Assembly (NCBI RefSeq): GCF_000023945.1 | Contig: NC_013158.1 | Span: 2,356,001 to 2,420,000 of the forward strand | DNA length: 64,000 nucleotides | Origin: Halorhabdus utahensis DSM 12940 | Lineage (GTDB): Archaea; Halobacteriota; Halobacteria; Halobacteriales; Haloarculaceae | Direction: 5' to 3' | In this document: positions 28,493 through 38,200 of the stretch, in pieces | Position numbering within the stretch: the stretch's first letter is position 1 | Layout: the number at the start of each line of letters is the position of its first letter | Notes under the pieces: model-generated | What the model saw: only the letters and a program-made list of their open reading frames with translations | What the model was told of the DNA's origin: nothing | Databases searched by the model: none | Made by a program: the position numbers and the translations under genes

Positions 28493-29920
28493 ATGCTTGA
28501 TGCCTCCCGGGAGGACATCGTCAGCGGATCACTCACGCGCGTTCTGGTCGTGCTCGCTGCTCCGCTGGTCGTCCAGAACTTCGCCTTAGTCGCCCAGGAG
28601 GTCGTCGACCTGTTCTGGGTGGGGCGACTGGGTGGGACGGCCGTCGCCGGGGTCGGCCTCGCCGCCGTCCTCGTCGGTCTCCTGTTGGTCCCGTTCATGA
28701 TGCTCTTTACCGGCACACAGGTCGTCACCTCCCAGCGGGTCGGTGCCGGCGACGAGGCCGCGGCCCGGCGGGTCCCCTTTACCAGTGCCACTCTCGCCAT
28801 CCCGCTCGCCGCCGTCGTCGGTGTCGCCGTTCTGCTCGGGGCTGAGCCGGTCGTCGATCGCTTCACCGACGAGGCCCAGGTCGCGACGTACGCGGTCGCG
28901 TACCTGACAGCCTACATCCCCGCCCTCTTCACCACGTCGCTGTCGGACACCCTCGAGGCCGGCTTCACCGGCTGGGGCCAGACGCGGATCGCGCTGTACG
29001 TCAACGCCGTCGCGATCCTCGTCAACGTCGTGGTGGATCCGCTGCTCATCCTCGGCTACGGGCCGTTCCCGCGGCTGGAGGTCTTCGGTGCCGCGCTCGC
29101 GACGGGCATCGGCTACGGCGTCGGCGCGCTGGTCGCCCTCGCGGTCGTCCTCCGTGGCCGGGAAGGGTTCAGGCTCACTGCCGACGCCGTCAGGCCACAT
29201 CTCGCAACCGCCCGCGAGGTCGTCACTGTCGGTGCGCCGATCGCCGGCCAGAACCTCGGCCGGCAACTCGCCCGCCTCGTCGTGATCGCGGTGGTCTCCG
29301 TCGCCGGCGGCGCTGCGGGGTTGGCGGCCTACCACGTCGGCTCCCGCGTCGCGACTGTCGCCTTCGTCCCGGCACAGGGTCTCGCTCAGGCGGCGACCAG
29401 CGTTGTCGGCCAGAACCTCGGCGCGGAACACATCGATCGCGCCCGGCGAGCGACCTGGATCGGCGTCGTCATGGCCGCGGTCGGCCTGGGCGTTCTCGGC
29501 GTCGTCCAGTGGCTCTTCCCCGCGTTCATCGCCCACGTCTTCGTGCCGGGGATGGCGGGGACGGACCTCACCTACACCGTCGCGTACCTCCAGATCCTCG
29601 CCTACGGCTACTGGGCGCTGGGGGCGATATACACCGTCGAGGCCGGCTTCAACGGTGCCGGCGAGACGCGGGTGAGCATGGTCTCGACGCTGGCCCAGTA
29701 CTGGGCCGTCCGCGTTCCGATCGCTGTCGTCGTCTACGTCCTTACCTACGACGTGACCGCCGTCTTCTGGGCGGTCACGCTCTCGAACGTCGCGGCCGCG
29801 GGCTGGCTGCTTGCCTATTTCGCCTACACCAGCCGGCGGGGTCTGTTCGAACGTGCCGCCGACCTCCCGGAGTCCGAGCCGGAGAGCGACGGGGCAACAG
29901 AAGGCGCTGCGACCGGATGA
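28493..29920 (+). CDS. MATE family efflux transporter
   Basis: A 475-residue exporter of the multidrug and toxin extrusion family with twelve predicted helices in two similar halves. The first half has LVVLAAPLVVQNFALVAQEV and GTQVVTSQRVGAGDEAAARR, the second TVGAPIAGQNLGRQLARLVV and TSVVGQNLGAEHIDRARRAT; both QRxGAGD/QNLGA motifs mark the family. The C terminus is short and acidic. It probably exports cationic compounds by sodium or proton exchange. Transcribed from its own TATA box; it follows hypF by about 120 bp. Confidence 0.9.
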   Translation: MLDASREDIVSGSLTRVLVVLAAPLVVQNFALVAQEVVDLFWVGRLGGTAVAGVGLAAVLVGLLLVPFMMLFTGTQVVTSQRVGAGDEAAARRVPFTSATLAIPLAAVVGVAVLLGAEPVVDRFTDEAQVATYAVAYLTAYIPALFTTSLSDTLEAGFTGWGQTRIALYVNAVAILVNVVVDPLLILGYGPFPRLEVFGAALATGIGYGVGALVALAVVLRGREGFRLTADAVRPHLATAREVVTVGAPIAGQNLGRQLARLVVIAVVSVAGGAAGLAAYHVGSRVATVAFVPAQGLAQAATSVVGQNLGAEHIDRARRATWIGVVMAAVGLGVLGVVQWLFPAFIAHVFVPGMAGTDLTYTVAYLQILAYGYWALGAIYTVEAGFNGAGETRVSMVSTLAQYWAVRVPIAVVVYVLTYDVTAVFWAVTLSNVAAAGWLLAYFAYTSRRGLFERAADLPESEPESDGATEGAATG

Positions 29921-30036
29921 GCGGCCCCACTCACGCCCGATCTTTCCCTCCGAGAATACTCACGGAACGTGGCGACGGTCGGCGGAGAATCGCCCCGAGC
30001 GCCCGGCGAGGCGACCGCGTTGAGTGTGCCCCCGTC

Positions 30037-31704
30037 TCACCGATCGACTTCGCCCATGATCGTGTCCAGACTGCCGAGCGTCGCTATGAAGTCCGCGATG
30101 TACTCGCCGGTGGCCATCTCGGGGAGGGCCTGGAGGTTCGAGAACGAGGGGCCACGGATCTTGAACCGTGCCGGGCTGTCCGTCCCGTCGCTACGGATGT
30201 AGATCCCAAGCTCGCCTTTTGCGGCCTCGACAGCCTGGTAGGTTTCGGCGTCGCGTTCGGGCCGCAGCGTCCGGGGGACGTTCGACTGGATGGCGCGATC
30301 ATCGTCCGGCCAGTCTGCCAGCAGGTCGAGACATTGCTCGACGATCCGCGCCGACTCCTCGAGTTCGCGCATCCGAACCAGCAGGCGGGCGTAGTTGTCA
30401 CAGCCGTCCTCGGTGACGACCGACCAATCGAGTTCGTCGTAGTAGCCGTAGGGATCGTCCCGCCGGAGGTCGTAGTCGATCCCCGACCCGCGGGCGACTG
30501 GCCCCGTGACGCCGTAGGACTTCGCGACGTTGGGGTCGAGATGTCCCGTGTCGAGCGTCCGCAGCTGGAGGATCTCGTTGGCACTGAGGAGGTCGTGGTA
30601 TTCGGCCAGGCGGTCCGGTAGGTAGGCGAGGAACTCCCGGACACTCTCCAGAAATGCATCGCGGGGCTGGGGTAGATCCCAGGCGACACCGCCGAGCCGG
30701 AAGTAGTTGAACATGAGCCGCTGGCCGGTCAGATCCTCCAGCAGGCTCTGGATCCGTTCGCGGTCCTCGATCGCGTACATGAACGTCGCCGTGAAGTCCC
30801 CGATCACGTCCAGCGCGTAGGCACCCACTGCGAGGAAGTGACTGAGCATCCGTGAGAGTTCAGCGCTCATCGTCCGCAGGATCTGGGCGTACTCTGGGAC
30901 ATCGATGTCCGCCAAATCCTCGGCTGAACGGGCGTACGCCCATTCGTTGAGCAGCCCCCCACCGCCCCAGTCCCACCGGTCGGGGTAGGGCATGATCTGA
31001 TGGCGATAGGTGCCTTGCTCGCACATCTGTTCCTCACAGCGGTGGATGTAACCGATGTCGGGTTCGGCGTCGACGACTGTCTCGCCGTCGAGGGTCAACT
31101 GGACGTGGAGCACACCGTGGGTCGCGGGGTGGTGGGGGCCGATGTTGAGCAACATCGTGTCCGGACCTTGCTGGTGGTCATCGGCGATCGGGTTGACGTT
31201 CTCCCGATGGGTTACGACCTGTGACTGGGTCTGGTCGTATTCCTCCCGGAGCGGGTGGCCCTGCCAGGTCTCGGGGAGCAAAATTCGGCGGAGGTCCGGG
31301 TGCCCCTCGTACTCGATACCCAGCAGATCATAGATCTCCCGCTCGTGCCAGTCGGCCGTCTCGTACACTGATGCGCCCGACTGACTCACTGGATTCTCGG
31401 CACTCGTCGGAACGACGACGCTGAGTTCGCGAGTCGGCTCGTCGTACCGCCGGAGGTGATAGATCGTCTCGAAGCGGTCGTCGTACTCCTGGCCGGTGAC
31501 GCAGGCACAGTGGTCGAACCCGGCGCGGTCTCGGAGCGCTTCGAGGACGGCAGCCACGGCGTCGGCTCGGACGACGATTCCGGGGGCGTTTTCGTGGGTC
31601 TCGCGGTCGATCACGCCATCGAGATCCCCGACGACCGTCTCCCAGTCCGCCCGTCGCTCGCGACCAGTCCGCTGCACGGCGCACATATGCCGGCGAAGGG
31701 GCAT
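30037..31704 (-). CDS. NuoCD-type fused subunit of complex I, isolated copy
   Basis: A 555-residue fusion. The first 180 residues match the 30-kDa NuoC subunit (SVYETADWHEREIYDLLGIE, PETWQGHPLREEY); the rest matches the 49-kDa NuoD subunit, with GPHHPATHGVLHV (about 189-201), whose His sits at the quinone site, ending LPEMATGEYIADFI and GSLDTIMGEVDR. In the usual GYLHRGxEK segment this protein reads GYIHRCEEQMCEQGTYRH, introducing Cys223 and Cys228. No nuoB, nuoH, nuoI or other complex I genes flank it: MATE on one side, an HTH regulator on the other. It may be a paralogue or a dispersed single copy. Start could also be the ATG at 31686. Confidence 0.85.
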   Translation of the reverse strand: MPLRRHMCAVQRTGRERRADWETVVGDLDGVIDRETHENAPGIVVRADAVAAVLEALRDRAGFDHCACVTGQEYDDRFETIYHLRRYDEPTRELSVVVPTSAENPVSQSGASVYETADWHEREIYDLLGIEYEGHPDLRRILLPETWQGHPLREEYDQTQSQVVTHRENVNPIADDHQQGPDTMLLNIGPHHPATHGVLHVQLTLDGETVVDAEPDIGYIHRCEEQMCEQGTYRHQIMPYPDRWDWGGGGLLNEWAYARSAEDLADIDVPEYAQILRTMSAELSRMLSHFLAVGAYALDVIGDFTATFMYAIEDRERIQSLLEDLTGQRLMFNYFRLGGVAWDLPQPRDAFLESVREFLAYLPDRLAEYHDLLSANEILQLRTLDTGHLDPNVAKSYGVTGPVARGSGIDYDLRRDDPYGYYDELDWSVVTEDGCDNYARLLVRMRELEESARIVEQCLDLLADWPDDDRAIQSNVPRTLRPERDAETYQAVEAAKGELGIYIRSDGTDSPARFKIRGPSFSNLQALPEMATGEYIADFIATLGSLDTIMGEVDR

Positions 31705-31787
31705 TCAGGCAAAGCCGGTTTTGCCGAATTCACTAGTCCCTTGAAGTGCAGGTGGCAAGGCCGGCTGTGAAATCGCTCGCCGCCACC

Positions 31788-32417
31788 ATGCAGGAACCGC
31801 CGGACTGGCGCAACCCGATGCACACCTTCATTACGGAGACTGCGGGCTTCGAGCGGGCGGAGCTGTTGATCTGGAACTTCTCGCGGAGCGAACTCGACGT
31901 CCTGCTGTTCCGCGTCGTCGGCCCGATCGATCCCTATCGTGAGGCGATCGATGCAGCGCGGTTCGTCACCGACTACGATCTCACGCCGATCGACGATGAC
32001 GCATTCTACGCCTACGTCGAACACGAGACCCGTGAGATGGACCGACAGCTCCGGGATTCCTTCGACGGCAAACACGTCGTCCTGGTTCCGCCGGTGATCT
32101 ACCACGCCGACGGCACGACGCGACTCCGGACTGTGGGTCGATCCGAGGCCCTGGAATCCGTGATCGATGCCGTTCCCGACGCGATCGACGTCACCGTCGA
32201 GTCCATCGGCGAGTATCGCGGCCCGGCCCGGGGGACCCTTGAGCTGACGGACCGCCAGCGCGAGGTCGCCAGAACTGCCGTCGAGATGGGATACTACGAC
32301 GTTCCACGGGACGCGTCGGTCGCGGACATCGCCGATCGGCTCGATTGTGCAGCCAGTACTATCTCGGATCACATCCGAAAGGCCGAACGTGCCGTGATGG
32401 TCGGGCTGTTCGAGTGA
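31788..32417 (+). CDS. HTH-10 (bacterio-opsin activator-like) regulator
   Basis: A 209-residue DNA-binding protein. The N-terminal two thirds form an unrecognised ligand- or effector-like domain; the C terminus is the HTH_10 domain of haloarchaeal Bat-type regulators: LTDRQREVARTAVEMGYYDV, then ASVADIADRLDCAASTISDHI and a final RKAERAVMVGLFE. The start is uncertain: ATG 31788 is used, GTG 31746 and ATG 31818 are open as well. It is divergent from the NuoCD gene, with 83 bp between, and could regulate it. Confidence 0.85.
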   Translation: MQEPPDWRNPMHTFITETAGFERAELLIWNFSRSELDVLLFRVVGPIDPYREAIDAARFVTDYDLTPIDDDAFYAYVEHETREMDRQLRDSFDGKHVVLVPPVIYHADGTTRLRTVGRSEALESVIDAVPDAIDVTVESIGEYRGPARGTLELTDRQREVARTAVEMGYYDVPRDASVADIADRLDCAASTISDHIRKAERAVMVGLFE

Positions 32418-32476
32418 TCAGCTTCCCACCGACGATCGGTCTCGATCCGGCAATCTCGAACGGAATGCGTGAGCGG

Positions 32477-33904
32477 TCAGCCGGCAATCGTCACAGTCGC
32501 CGTGGCATTCGACCCTGAGACGGTCATGGCCCCAAGCACGTCCGGGGGCCCGGCGATGACGACGGTCGTCTCCGATCCCAATCGCTTCAGCCGGTAGGCG
32601 TACGGCGTCGTCGGCCCCTGGCGCTCGCGGTAGGCACCGAACGCGTCGGCGAATTCAGCCGCGTCATCGGGTGTATCCCACCGGAGCCCCCAGGCGATGG
32701 CATTTCGGGATCCGTTCGAGACGGCGAACAGCCGGTCCGTGCCCCACCCCTCGGCACCGGCGGCCGCTCGCGAGCGGTTCAACTCGCTCCGGAGCACGTT
32801 CCGGACCAGCAGTTCACCCATCGTGTCGTTCCAGTTGCGGTTTTGGAACAGGGCACGGTTCCAGGAATCGGACGTGTTGAGATTCACGGTGAGGTCCGGT
32901 TCGGGGTCGACACTGCCGTTGTGGATGAGTGCCTCGGTTGATTCGGGTGGATTGTGGTATGCATCCGAGAGATTCCGCGGTGAGTCAAGCCTGTCGTGGA
33001 GGTACTGCGCGCCGAAGTAATACCGCGACCGGAAGAAGCGATACCCCGGTGTCGCCCGGCGATACTGCTCGGCGAGGACGGACAACTGGCTCGGTTCCTC
33101 GGGCATGTGCGTCGCGATATACTCGTCGGCGACGTAGACGGCCCCGCCCTCGATGAGTGCGCCGGCGACGATCCGCTCGTCAGTCGTCTCAGCATCGCGT
33201 TGCAACTCGATCAGTGGCAGTGCGCTCCGGAACTGGATGACGTGGGCGTACTCGTGTGCCAGGACCGGTTCGATCGACATTTCGCTCGCGTTCCCGGGGA
33301 ACAGCTGGACGAGTCGGCCGCCCGCTCTCGTTATTCCGTGGGTCGTGTTCTTCGCCTCCCAGCCAGTCAGGCCGAACACCTGTGGGACCGTCCGGTCGGC
33401 GACCCTGTTCGGGACCGAAAACGGCCCCCGCTCGACGACCACACGCGGCTCCTCGACCGACTCCCCCATCAACGTCTCGACGCGCCGAAACACGGTATCG
33501 GCGTCGACCGGGAGTGATCCTTCGATGGTCACGGAGTTCTGTTCCGTGGCGGTGTTTTCGGTCTCGGTCGGTTCGGGTGTCGTTGTATCGCTATCTGTCG
33601 GTGTGTCGGTCGGCGTCGCTGATTCCGTCGGGCTTTCTGGCCGGGTTTCAGTTGTCGTCTGGGTTGGTGTCTCGGTCACCGTCGGCGTTGGCGCTGTCGT
33701 CTCAGTTGCTGTCGTCTGGTCTCTCTCGGACGTGGTTGCTCGCTCGGCCGATCCCGTCTCCGGCGTCTCAGGCGCTTCGGTCGGGGTTTCGGTCGGCGAT
33801 ATCTCCTGGGCCGGTGAGGGTGTCGGCTGCGTGGTGGTCGTACACCCTGCCGTCACGAGGAGGACAACCAGGGCCAGGGCGGCCAGCTGCGAACGGGGGG
33901 ACAT
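32477..33904 (-). CDS. Secreted lipoprotein with HExxH metallopeptidase-like motif
   Basis: A 475-residue exported protein. Residues 1-21 form a lipoprotein signal peptide with lipobox LVTAGC (Cys21); residues 25-125 are a Thr/Pro/Glu/Ser-rich linker, probably glycosylated and surface-spanning. The folded part contains VLAHEYAHVIQF with HEYAH at 217-221, and a downstream ALIEGGAVYVADEY that could offer the third zinc ligand Glu, a gluzincin-like layout. It resembles the Hvo_1808-type haloarchaeal surface proteins. Peptidase activity is inferred from the motif only. Another TPE-linker lipoprotein is at 47344-48378. Confidence 0.8.
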   Translation of the reverse strand: MSPRSQLAALALVVLLVTAGCTTTTQPTPSPAQEISPTETPTEAPETPETGSAERATTSERDQTTATETTAPTPTVTETPTQTTTETRPESPTESATPTDTPTDSDTTTPEPTETENTATEQNSVTIEGSLPVDADTVFRRVETLMGESVEEPRVVVERGPFSVPNRVADRTVPQVFGLTGWEAKNTTHGITRAGGRLVQLFPGNASEMSIEPVLAHEYAHVIQFRSALPLIELQRDAETTDERIVAGALIEGGAVYVADEYIATHMPEEPSQLSVLAEQYRRATPGYRFFRSRYYFGAQYLHDRLDSPRNLSDAYHNPPESTEALIHNGSVDPEPDLTVNLNTSDSWNRALFQNRNWNDTMGELLVRNVLRSELNRSRAAAGAEGWGTDRLFAVSNGSRNAIAWGLRWDTPDDAAEFADAFGAYRERQGPTTPYAYRLKRLGSETTVVIAGPPDVLGAMTVSGSNATATVTIAG

Positions 33905-33984
33905 GTTCGTCGGAATGTGACCCAGACAACACTAAACGACTTCGATTTTCTAGAAACTGGTCGCAAAGTGACTGTGTGACCGCG

Positions 33985-35724
33985 TTATTCCCGCTTGACA
34001 CCGGGGTTGCTCACCGCACCGTTGGCCGCCGAGTCGAAGTCCCGGTGGTACTTCGCCAGCACACCATTCTCGTAGGTCGGCTCGGGATCGTCGCGCTCGT
34101 CGAGACGCTGTTGGATCTCCGCGTCGCTAAGGTCAACGTCGAGCGAGCGCTCGGGAATGTCCACCGTCACGGTGTCGCCGTCTTCGAGCGCGCCGATCGG
34201 CCCGCCGACGAAACTCTCGGGGGCGACGTGGCCGATCATCGGCCCGCGCGTCCCGCCGGAGAACCGGCCGTCAGTCAGCAACGCCACGTCGTCCTCGTGG
34301 CCCTGGCCGACCACGGCGGCGGTGACGCCGAGCATCTCCCGCATTCCGGGGCCACCCTTGGGCCCCTCACCGCGGATGATGATCACGTCGCCGGACTCGA
34401 TGCGATCCTCCTGGACGTACGCCATTGCGTCTTCCTCGTCCTCGAAGATCCGCGCCGGCCCCTGGTGGTAGAACTCGTCGTTGCCCGTCGCCTTCAGGAC
34501 CGCGCCGTCGGGCGCGAGGTTGCCCGTCAGGATCTTGATCGCGCCCTCGGGTTCCTTCGGGTCGTCGATCGAGTAGAGGAAGTCGGCGTCGATCTCTTCC
34601 TCGGGCGGGAGTCGCCCCTTCTCTTCTAAGTGCTCGATCTCCTCGGCGAGCGTCCGGCCGGTGATCGTCATCGCATCGCCGTGCAGCAGGTCGGCCTCCA
34701 GCAACCGGCGGAGCACGACCGGGACGCCGCCGATCTCGTGGAGGTCGTTCATCACGCTCTCGCCGCCAGGCTGGAGGTCGGCGATCTTCGGCGTCCGACG
34801 GCTGATCTCGTCGAAGTCCTCGATGTCCAGCTCGACGCCGGCCTCGGCGGCCATCGCCAGCAGGTGCAGGACGGCGTTGGTCGACCCACCGATCGCCGTT
34901 TGCAGCGCGATGGCGTTCTCGAAGGACTCCCGCGTGAGGATGTCCGACGGTCGGCGGCGCTCTTCGATGACTTCGACGGCCAATTCTCCGGTCTCGCGGG
35001 CCACGTCGTAACGGCTTTCCTCTTCGGCGGGCGGGCTTGCGCTGCCCAGCGGTGCCAGCCCGATGACCTCCGAGATGGAGGCCATCGTGTTGGCGGTGAA
35101 CATCCCGCCACAGGCCCCCGCGCCGGGGCAGGCGTTGCGTTCGAGGTCGTCGAGTTCGTCGGCGTCCATGTCGCCGGTGGCGTAGGCGCCGACACCCTCG
35201 AACACCTGGACGATGGTGACGTCTCTCCCGTCGTGCTCGCCGGGCATGATCGAGCCGCCATAGAGGAACACAGACGGTAGATCCGTCCGGATCATCGCCA
35301 TCATCATCCCGGGCATGTTCTTGTCGCAGCCGCCGATGGTGACGAGGCCGTCGACGCGCTCGCCGAACGCGACGAGTTCGACGGAGTCAGCGATGACCTC
35401 CCGGGAGATCAGGGAGGCCTTCATCCCCTCGGTGCCCATCGAGATGGCGTCGGAGATGGTGATCGTCCCGAACTCGACGGGCATCCCGCCCGCTTCGTCG
35501 GTGGCGTCCCAGGCCGTCTCGGCCACGTCGTCGAGATGGACGTTACAGGGCGTGATGTCGGCAGCGGGGTTGGCGATGCCCACCAGCGGCGAGTCGAAGT
35601 CGGCATCGTCGTAGCCCATCGCGCGGAACATCGCCCGGTGGGGTGCCTTGTCGGGTCCTTCAGTGACGTCGGTGCTCGGAAGGTCCTCGTCTTTGTCACG
35701 CGAGAACCTGTCGTCGTTGGACAT
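33985..35724 (-). CDS. ilvD: Dihydroxy-acid dehydratase
   Basis: A 579-residue iron-sulfur dehydratase of valine, leucine and isoleucine synthesis, turning dihydroxy acids into 2-keto acids. Cluster cysteines appear in [18 protein letters not shown] and [16 protein letters not shown], and [18 protein letters not shown] and [12 protein letters not shown] are further signatures. Length is normal for the family. It stands alone here; other ilv/leu genes are not in the window. The acidic tail and N-terminal extension are haloarchaeal features. Confidence 0.96.
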   Translation of the reverse strand: MSNDDRFSRDKDEDLPSTDVTEGPDKAPHRAMFRAMGYDDADFDSPLVGIANPAADITPCNVHLDDVAETAWDATDEAGGMPVEFGTITISDAISMGTEGMKASLISREVIADSVELVAFGERVDGLVTIGGCDKNMPGMMMAMIRTDLPSVFLYGGSIMPGEHDGRDVTIVQVFEGVGAYATGDMDADELDDLERNACPGAGACGGMFTANTMASISEVIGLAPLGSASPPAEEESRYDVARETGELAVEVIEERRRPSDILTRESFENAIALQTAIGGSTNAVLHLLAMAAEAGVELDIEDFDEISRRTPKIADLQPGGESVMNDLHEIGGVPVVLRRLLEADLLHGDAMTITGRTLAEEIEHLEEKGRLPPEEEIDADFLYSIDDPKEPEGAIKILTGNLAPDGAVLKATGNDEFYHQGPARIFEDEEDAMAYVQEDRIESGDVIIIRGEGPKGGPGMREMLGVTAAVVGQGHEDDVALLTDGRFSGGTRGPMIGHVAPESFVGGPIGALEDGDTVTVDIPERSLDVDLSDAEIQQRLDERDDPEPTYENGVLAKYHRDFDSAANGAVSNPGVKRE

Positions 35725-35849
35725 GCCCTATTCGAGTCCCGCAGCGAGTAAAAAGGACCCGGTGGGGCCGATTGTCTCCGATATCCTGTTGTGATGGGAT
35801 TTGCGACGGACTGGATAGTGATTTGTAGGAGCGGCTCCTCTGTATACTG

Positions 35850-36452
35850 ATGCAGATCGACGCTCTCCATGAACTCTCGAAGGGGGACGTGACCCAGGCA
35901 GCGACGGCGACGGCTGATTCCTTTACCGACGATCCACTGTTTCGGTACATTCTTGGGGAGAAATGCCAGCCGGAGTACTTGCGGACGCTATTGAAATATT
36001 ACATCAAGTACAGCGTGCTGTACGGGGAGGCCTACGCCAGTTCGGCTGCGCTGGACGGGATCGTCCTCTGCGCACGCTCCAGGGAGTACGATTACTCGTT
36101 GTTCAAATCCCTTCGGGCTGGAAGCCTCTCGTTGATACGTCTGGGATCCGAAGCGGGATCGCGATTCAAAACGTACGACGCGTATGCTGCGGAAAAACAC
36201 GAGGCCGTCATCTCAGATCCACATATTTTCATCCAGTTACTGGCCGTTGCCCCCGACCAGCAGGGAGAGGGACACGGCGGGTCCATGCTGTCCTCGGTGG
36301 TCGAGAACGCAACTGAGGCCGGCTATCCCTGCTACTTGGAGACCCACACCGAGCGTAACGTATCGTTCTATCGAAAATATGGCTTCGAAACTGCTTCGAC
36401 AGGTGAGATCCCCGGGACCGACATCACGCACTATTGTCTGTTGCGGGACTAG
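35850..36452 (+). CDS. GNAT family N-acetyltransferase
   Basis: A 200-residue acetyltransferase-fold protein. The acetyl-CoA loop is LLAVAPDQQGEGHGGSML (about 131-148), matching the V-x-P-x2-Q-x-x-G-x-G pattern with strand 4 before it; THTERNVSFYRKYGFE near the C terminus is the motif-B helix. Substrate unknown. The stop codon abuts the stop of the convergent RecA-like gene. It is somewhat richer in Tyr and Cys than neighbouring proteins. Confidence 0.82.
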   Translation: MQIDALHELSKGDVTQAATATADSFTDDPLFRYILGEKCQPEYLRTLLKYYIKYSVLYGEAYASSAALDGIVLCARSREYDYSLFKSLRAGSLSLIRLGSEAGSRFKTYDAYAAEKHEAVISDPHIFIQLLAVAPDQQGEGHGGSMLSSVVENATEAGYPCYLETHTERNVSFYRKYGFETASTGEIPGTDITHYCLLRD

Positions 36453-37142
36453 CTACGACAGCGAGAACGGCTGCCAGCCGCTGGGCTGGGCCGGCAGGCC
36501 CTGCACGCGCAGTTCGCCGTCGATGGCTTCGTCGTCGCCGTCGTATTCCCGGACTTCGATGCGGCCGTCGGCGACCTGGCCGAGCGTGTTGACGGTTCGT
36601 TCGTCGTGAGTCGTCGGATCGATCGCGAAGACGCCGAGACCGCCGGCACTGTCGATGCGCCCGGCGAGGGTCTGTGCGAACCGGAAGAGTTTCCGCAGGT
36701 CGACGTACATCGCCAGCGACGAGAGGCTGATCAGGCCCGTCCGGACGCGCCCATCGACGGCGTCGGCGTACAGCGATTCGTACAGCGCCGAGAACTTCAT
36801 GCCGATCCCGGTGAGATCGCTCTGTGTCGAGACGTATTTGACTTCGGCGTCGATCTCGGATGGCTTGGGTTCCTGGCCGCTACAGTCGATGATCCCTGTC
36901 AACGTCGTATCCAGTGACGGATTCGTCCGCCGGCACGCTTTGAGGAGTTTCTCGGACGTCATGCTCGTCGAGATGAACAGCGACCCATCCTCGACGCTCG
37001 TCCCTCCCATCACTAACGAGCGGACGACAGCCTCGGCCGGACTGAACGCCGGTCCGGCGACCAGGACAGTCGACCCTGGATCGATGGGCTCGATCGGCAA
37101 TCCATCGTCAAAGGCGTAGCCGTCGGTTTGCTCGCCACTCAT
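36453..37142 (-). CDS. RecA/KaiC-superfamily signalling protein, Walker A lost
   Basis: A 229-residue protein with the strand-loop-helix plan of RecA-like ATPases but with VAGPAFSPAEAVV (28-40) where the phosphate-binding loop should be, so no Gly-Lys-Thr/Ser. Later segments SLFISTSMTSEKLLKACRR and GLISLSSLAMYVDLRKLFRF follow the usual core strands. Proteins like this accompany histidine kinases in haloarchaea. The ATG at 37142 overlaps the stop of the pseudo-receiver/GAF gene by four bases (ATGA), so the two are translationally coupled. I infer a scaffold or regulatory role, not ATPase activity. Confidence 0.7.
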   Translation of the reverse strand: MSGEQTDGYAFDDGLPIEPIDPGSTVLVAGPAFSPAEAVVRSLVMGGTSVEDGSLFISTSMTSEKLLKACRRTNPSLDTTLTGIIDCSGQEPKPSEIDAEVKYVSTQSDLTGIGMKFSALYESLYADAVDGRVRTGLISLSSLAMYVDLRKLFRFAQTLAGRIDSAGGLGVFAIDPTTHDERTVNTLGQVADGRIEVREYDGDDEAIDGELRVQGLPAQPSGWQPFSLS

Positions 37143-38056
37143 TGGTCCGCCTCCTCGATATCGCCCACGGCACGCAGTTGGGTATGATACTCGATGAGGT
37201 CCATCGCCACAGCCGCCAGGTCTCTGAGATAGGCTTTCTCGGCCGGGGAGAACGACCGCGGTTCGTCGTCGTAGATACACAGCGGCCCGATAACGAGACC
37301 GTTGGACGTGATGAGATTCGCCCCCATGTACGCCCGGATCCCCAATTCGATGAGTGAGTCCGCACGGGACTGAAACCGTGGATCCTCGGTCACATCCTCG
37401 ACGGCCATGACGCCGGACTCCTCGAGGATCGTGAACGTACAGATCGAGTCTTCCCGATCCATTGTCTTCCAGTCTTCGGCTTCCCCGTAACAGGCCAGAA
37501 ATTCCTGACTGTATTCGGTGATGAGGTTGATCGAGGCCTGCTCGACGTCGAAGTGGGCGGCTGCCAGGTCGGTGATCCGATCGAGTGATTCGATCAACTC
37601 CTCGTCGTCGAGGTCGAAGGACTGGAGTGCGGCGAGCCGCTCGGCTTCGGTCTGGGGCATCGGATAGGAGCCCTGGCTTCTGGTTTCGATCGTTGTGCGA
37701 ACCAGATCGGCCAGCCGCTCCTCGCCGAAGACCGAATCCTTGCCGACGTACTCGGTGATCGCACCACGGAGTTCGATCGTGTCGAGCGTTCCCGGATCGG
37801 TGTCGGTATAGAGGATCACCCCCGCATCGGGACAGACGTCTTCGGCCGCGCTGACGATATCGAAGCCCGTCCCGTCGGAAAGGTCGTATTCGGTGACGAT
37901 CACGTCCGTGTCCGTCCCGAGTAACGCCTCGGCGTCGGCCAGCGTCCCCGCCGTTTCGACGACAGGGTCGAGATCCGCCAGCTGGGATCGGATGGTTTCA
38001 GCGGTGTCCTCGCTGGCGTCTTTGTCCCCGTCCACGCAGAGGATTCGGTGAGTCAT
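37139..38056 (-). CDS. Pseudo-receiver/GAF signalling protein
   Basis: A 305-residue two-domain protein. Residues 1-120 have a response-regulator fold (ILCVDGDKDASE, LYTDTD with the conserved Thr, YVGKDS with the conserved Lys), but the phospho-acceptor site reads IVTEYDLSDG, with Glu56 where the receiver of the neighbouring kinase has Asp (IVSDYDMPGQ). Residues about 150-295 are a GAF domain (CTFTILEESGVMAVEDVTED, GLVIGPLCIYDDEPRSF). ATG 38056 is preferred to a GTG two codons before it. Coupled to the RecA-like gene downstream and divergent from the large PAS kinase. Confidence 0.82.
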   Translation of the reverse strand: MTHRILCVDGDKDASEDTAETIRSQLADLDPVVETAGTLADAEALLGTDTDVIVTEYDLSDGTGFDIVSAAEDVCPDAGVILYTDTDPGTLDTIELRGAITEYVGKDSVFGEERLADLVRTTIETRSQGSYPMPQTEAERLAALQSFDLDDEELIESLDRITDLAAAHFDVEQASINLITEYSQEFLACYGEAEDWKTMDREDSICTFTILEESGVMAVEDVTEDPRFQSRADSLIELGIRAYMGANLITSNGLVIGPLCIYDDEPRSFSPAEKAYLRDLAAVAMDLIEYHTQLRAVGDIEEADQ

Positions 38057-38200
38057 GGTCACACGTCACAGATCAGGACTCATGTAGCTACTGGATCGCC
38101 TCTCAACATCGAAACCGTTGCTCTGTGCGTTGATCGTGAACGGACTGGCCCGTCATCGCGCCTACGAAGGGACTATGCATCGAGCGACCGTACCGAACGT

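Noticed and set aside
30037-31704. Nickel-iron hydrogenase large subunit
   Set aside because: The RxCxxC and C-terminal DPCxxC motifs are missing and the N terminus is a NuoC domain with the NuoD quinone-site motif HHPATHG.
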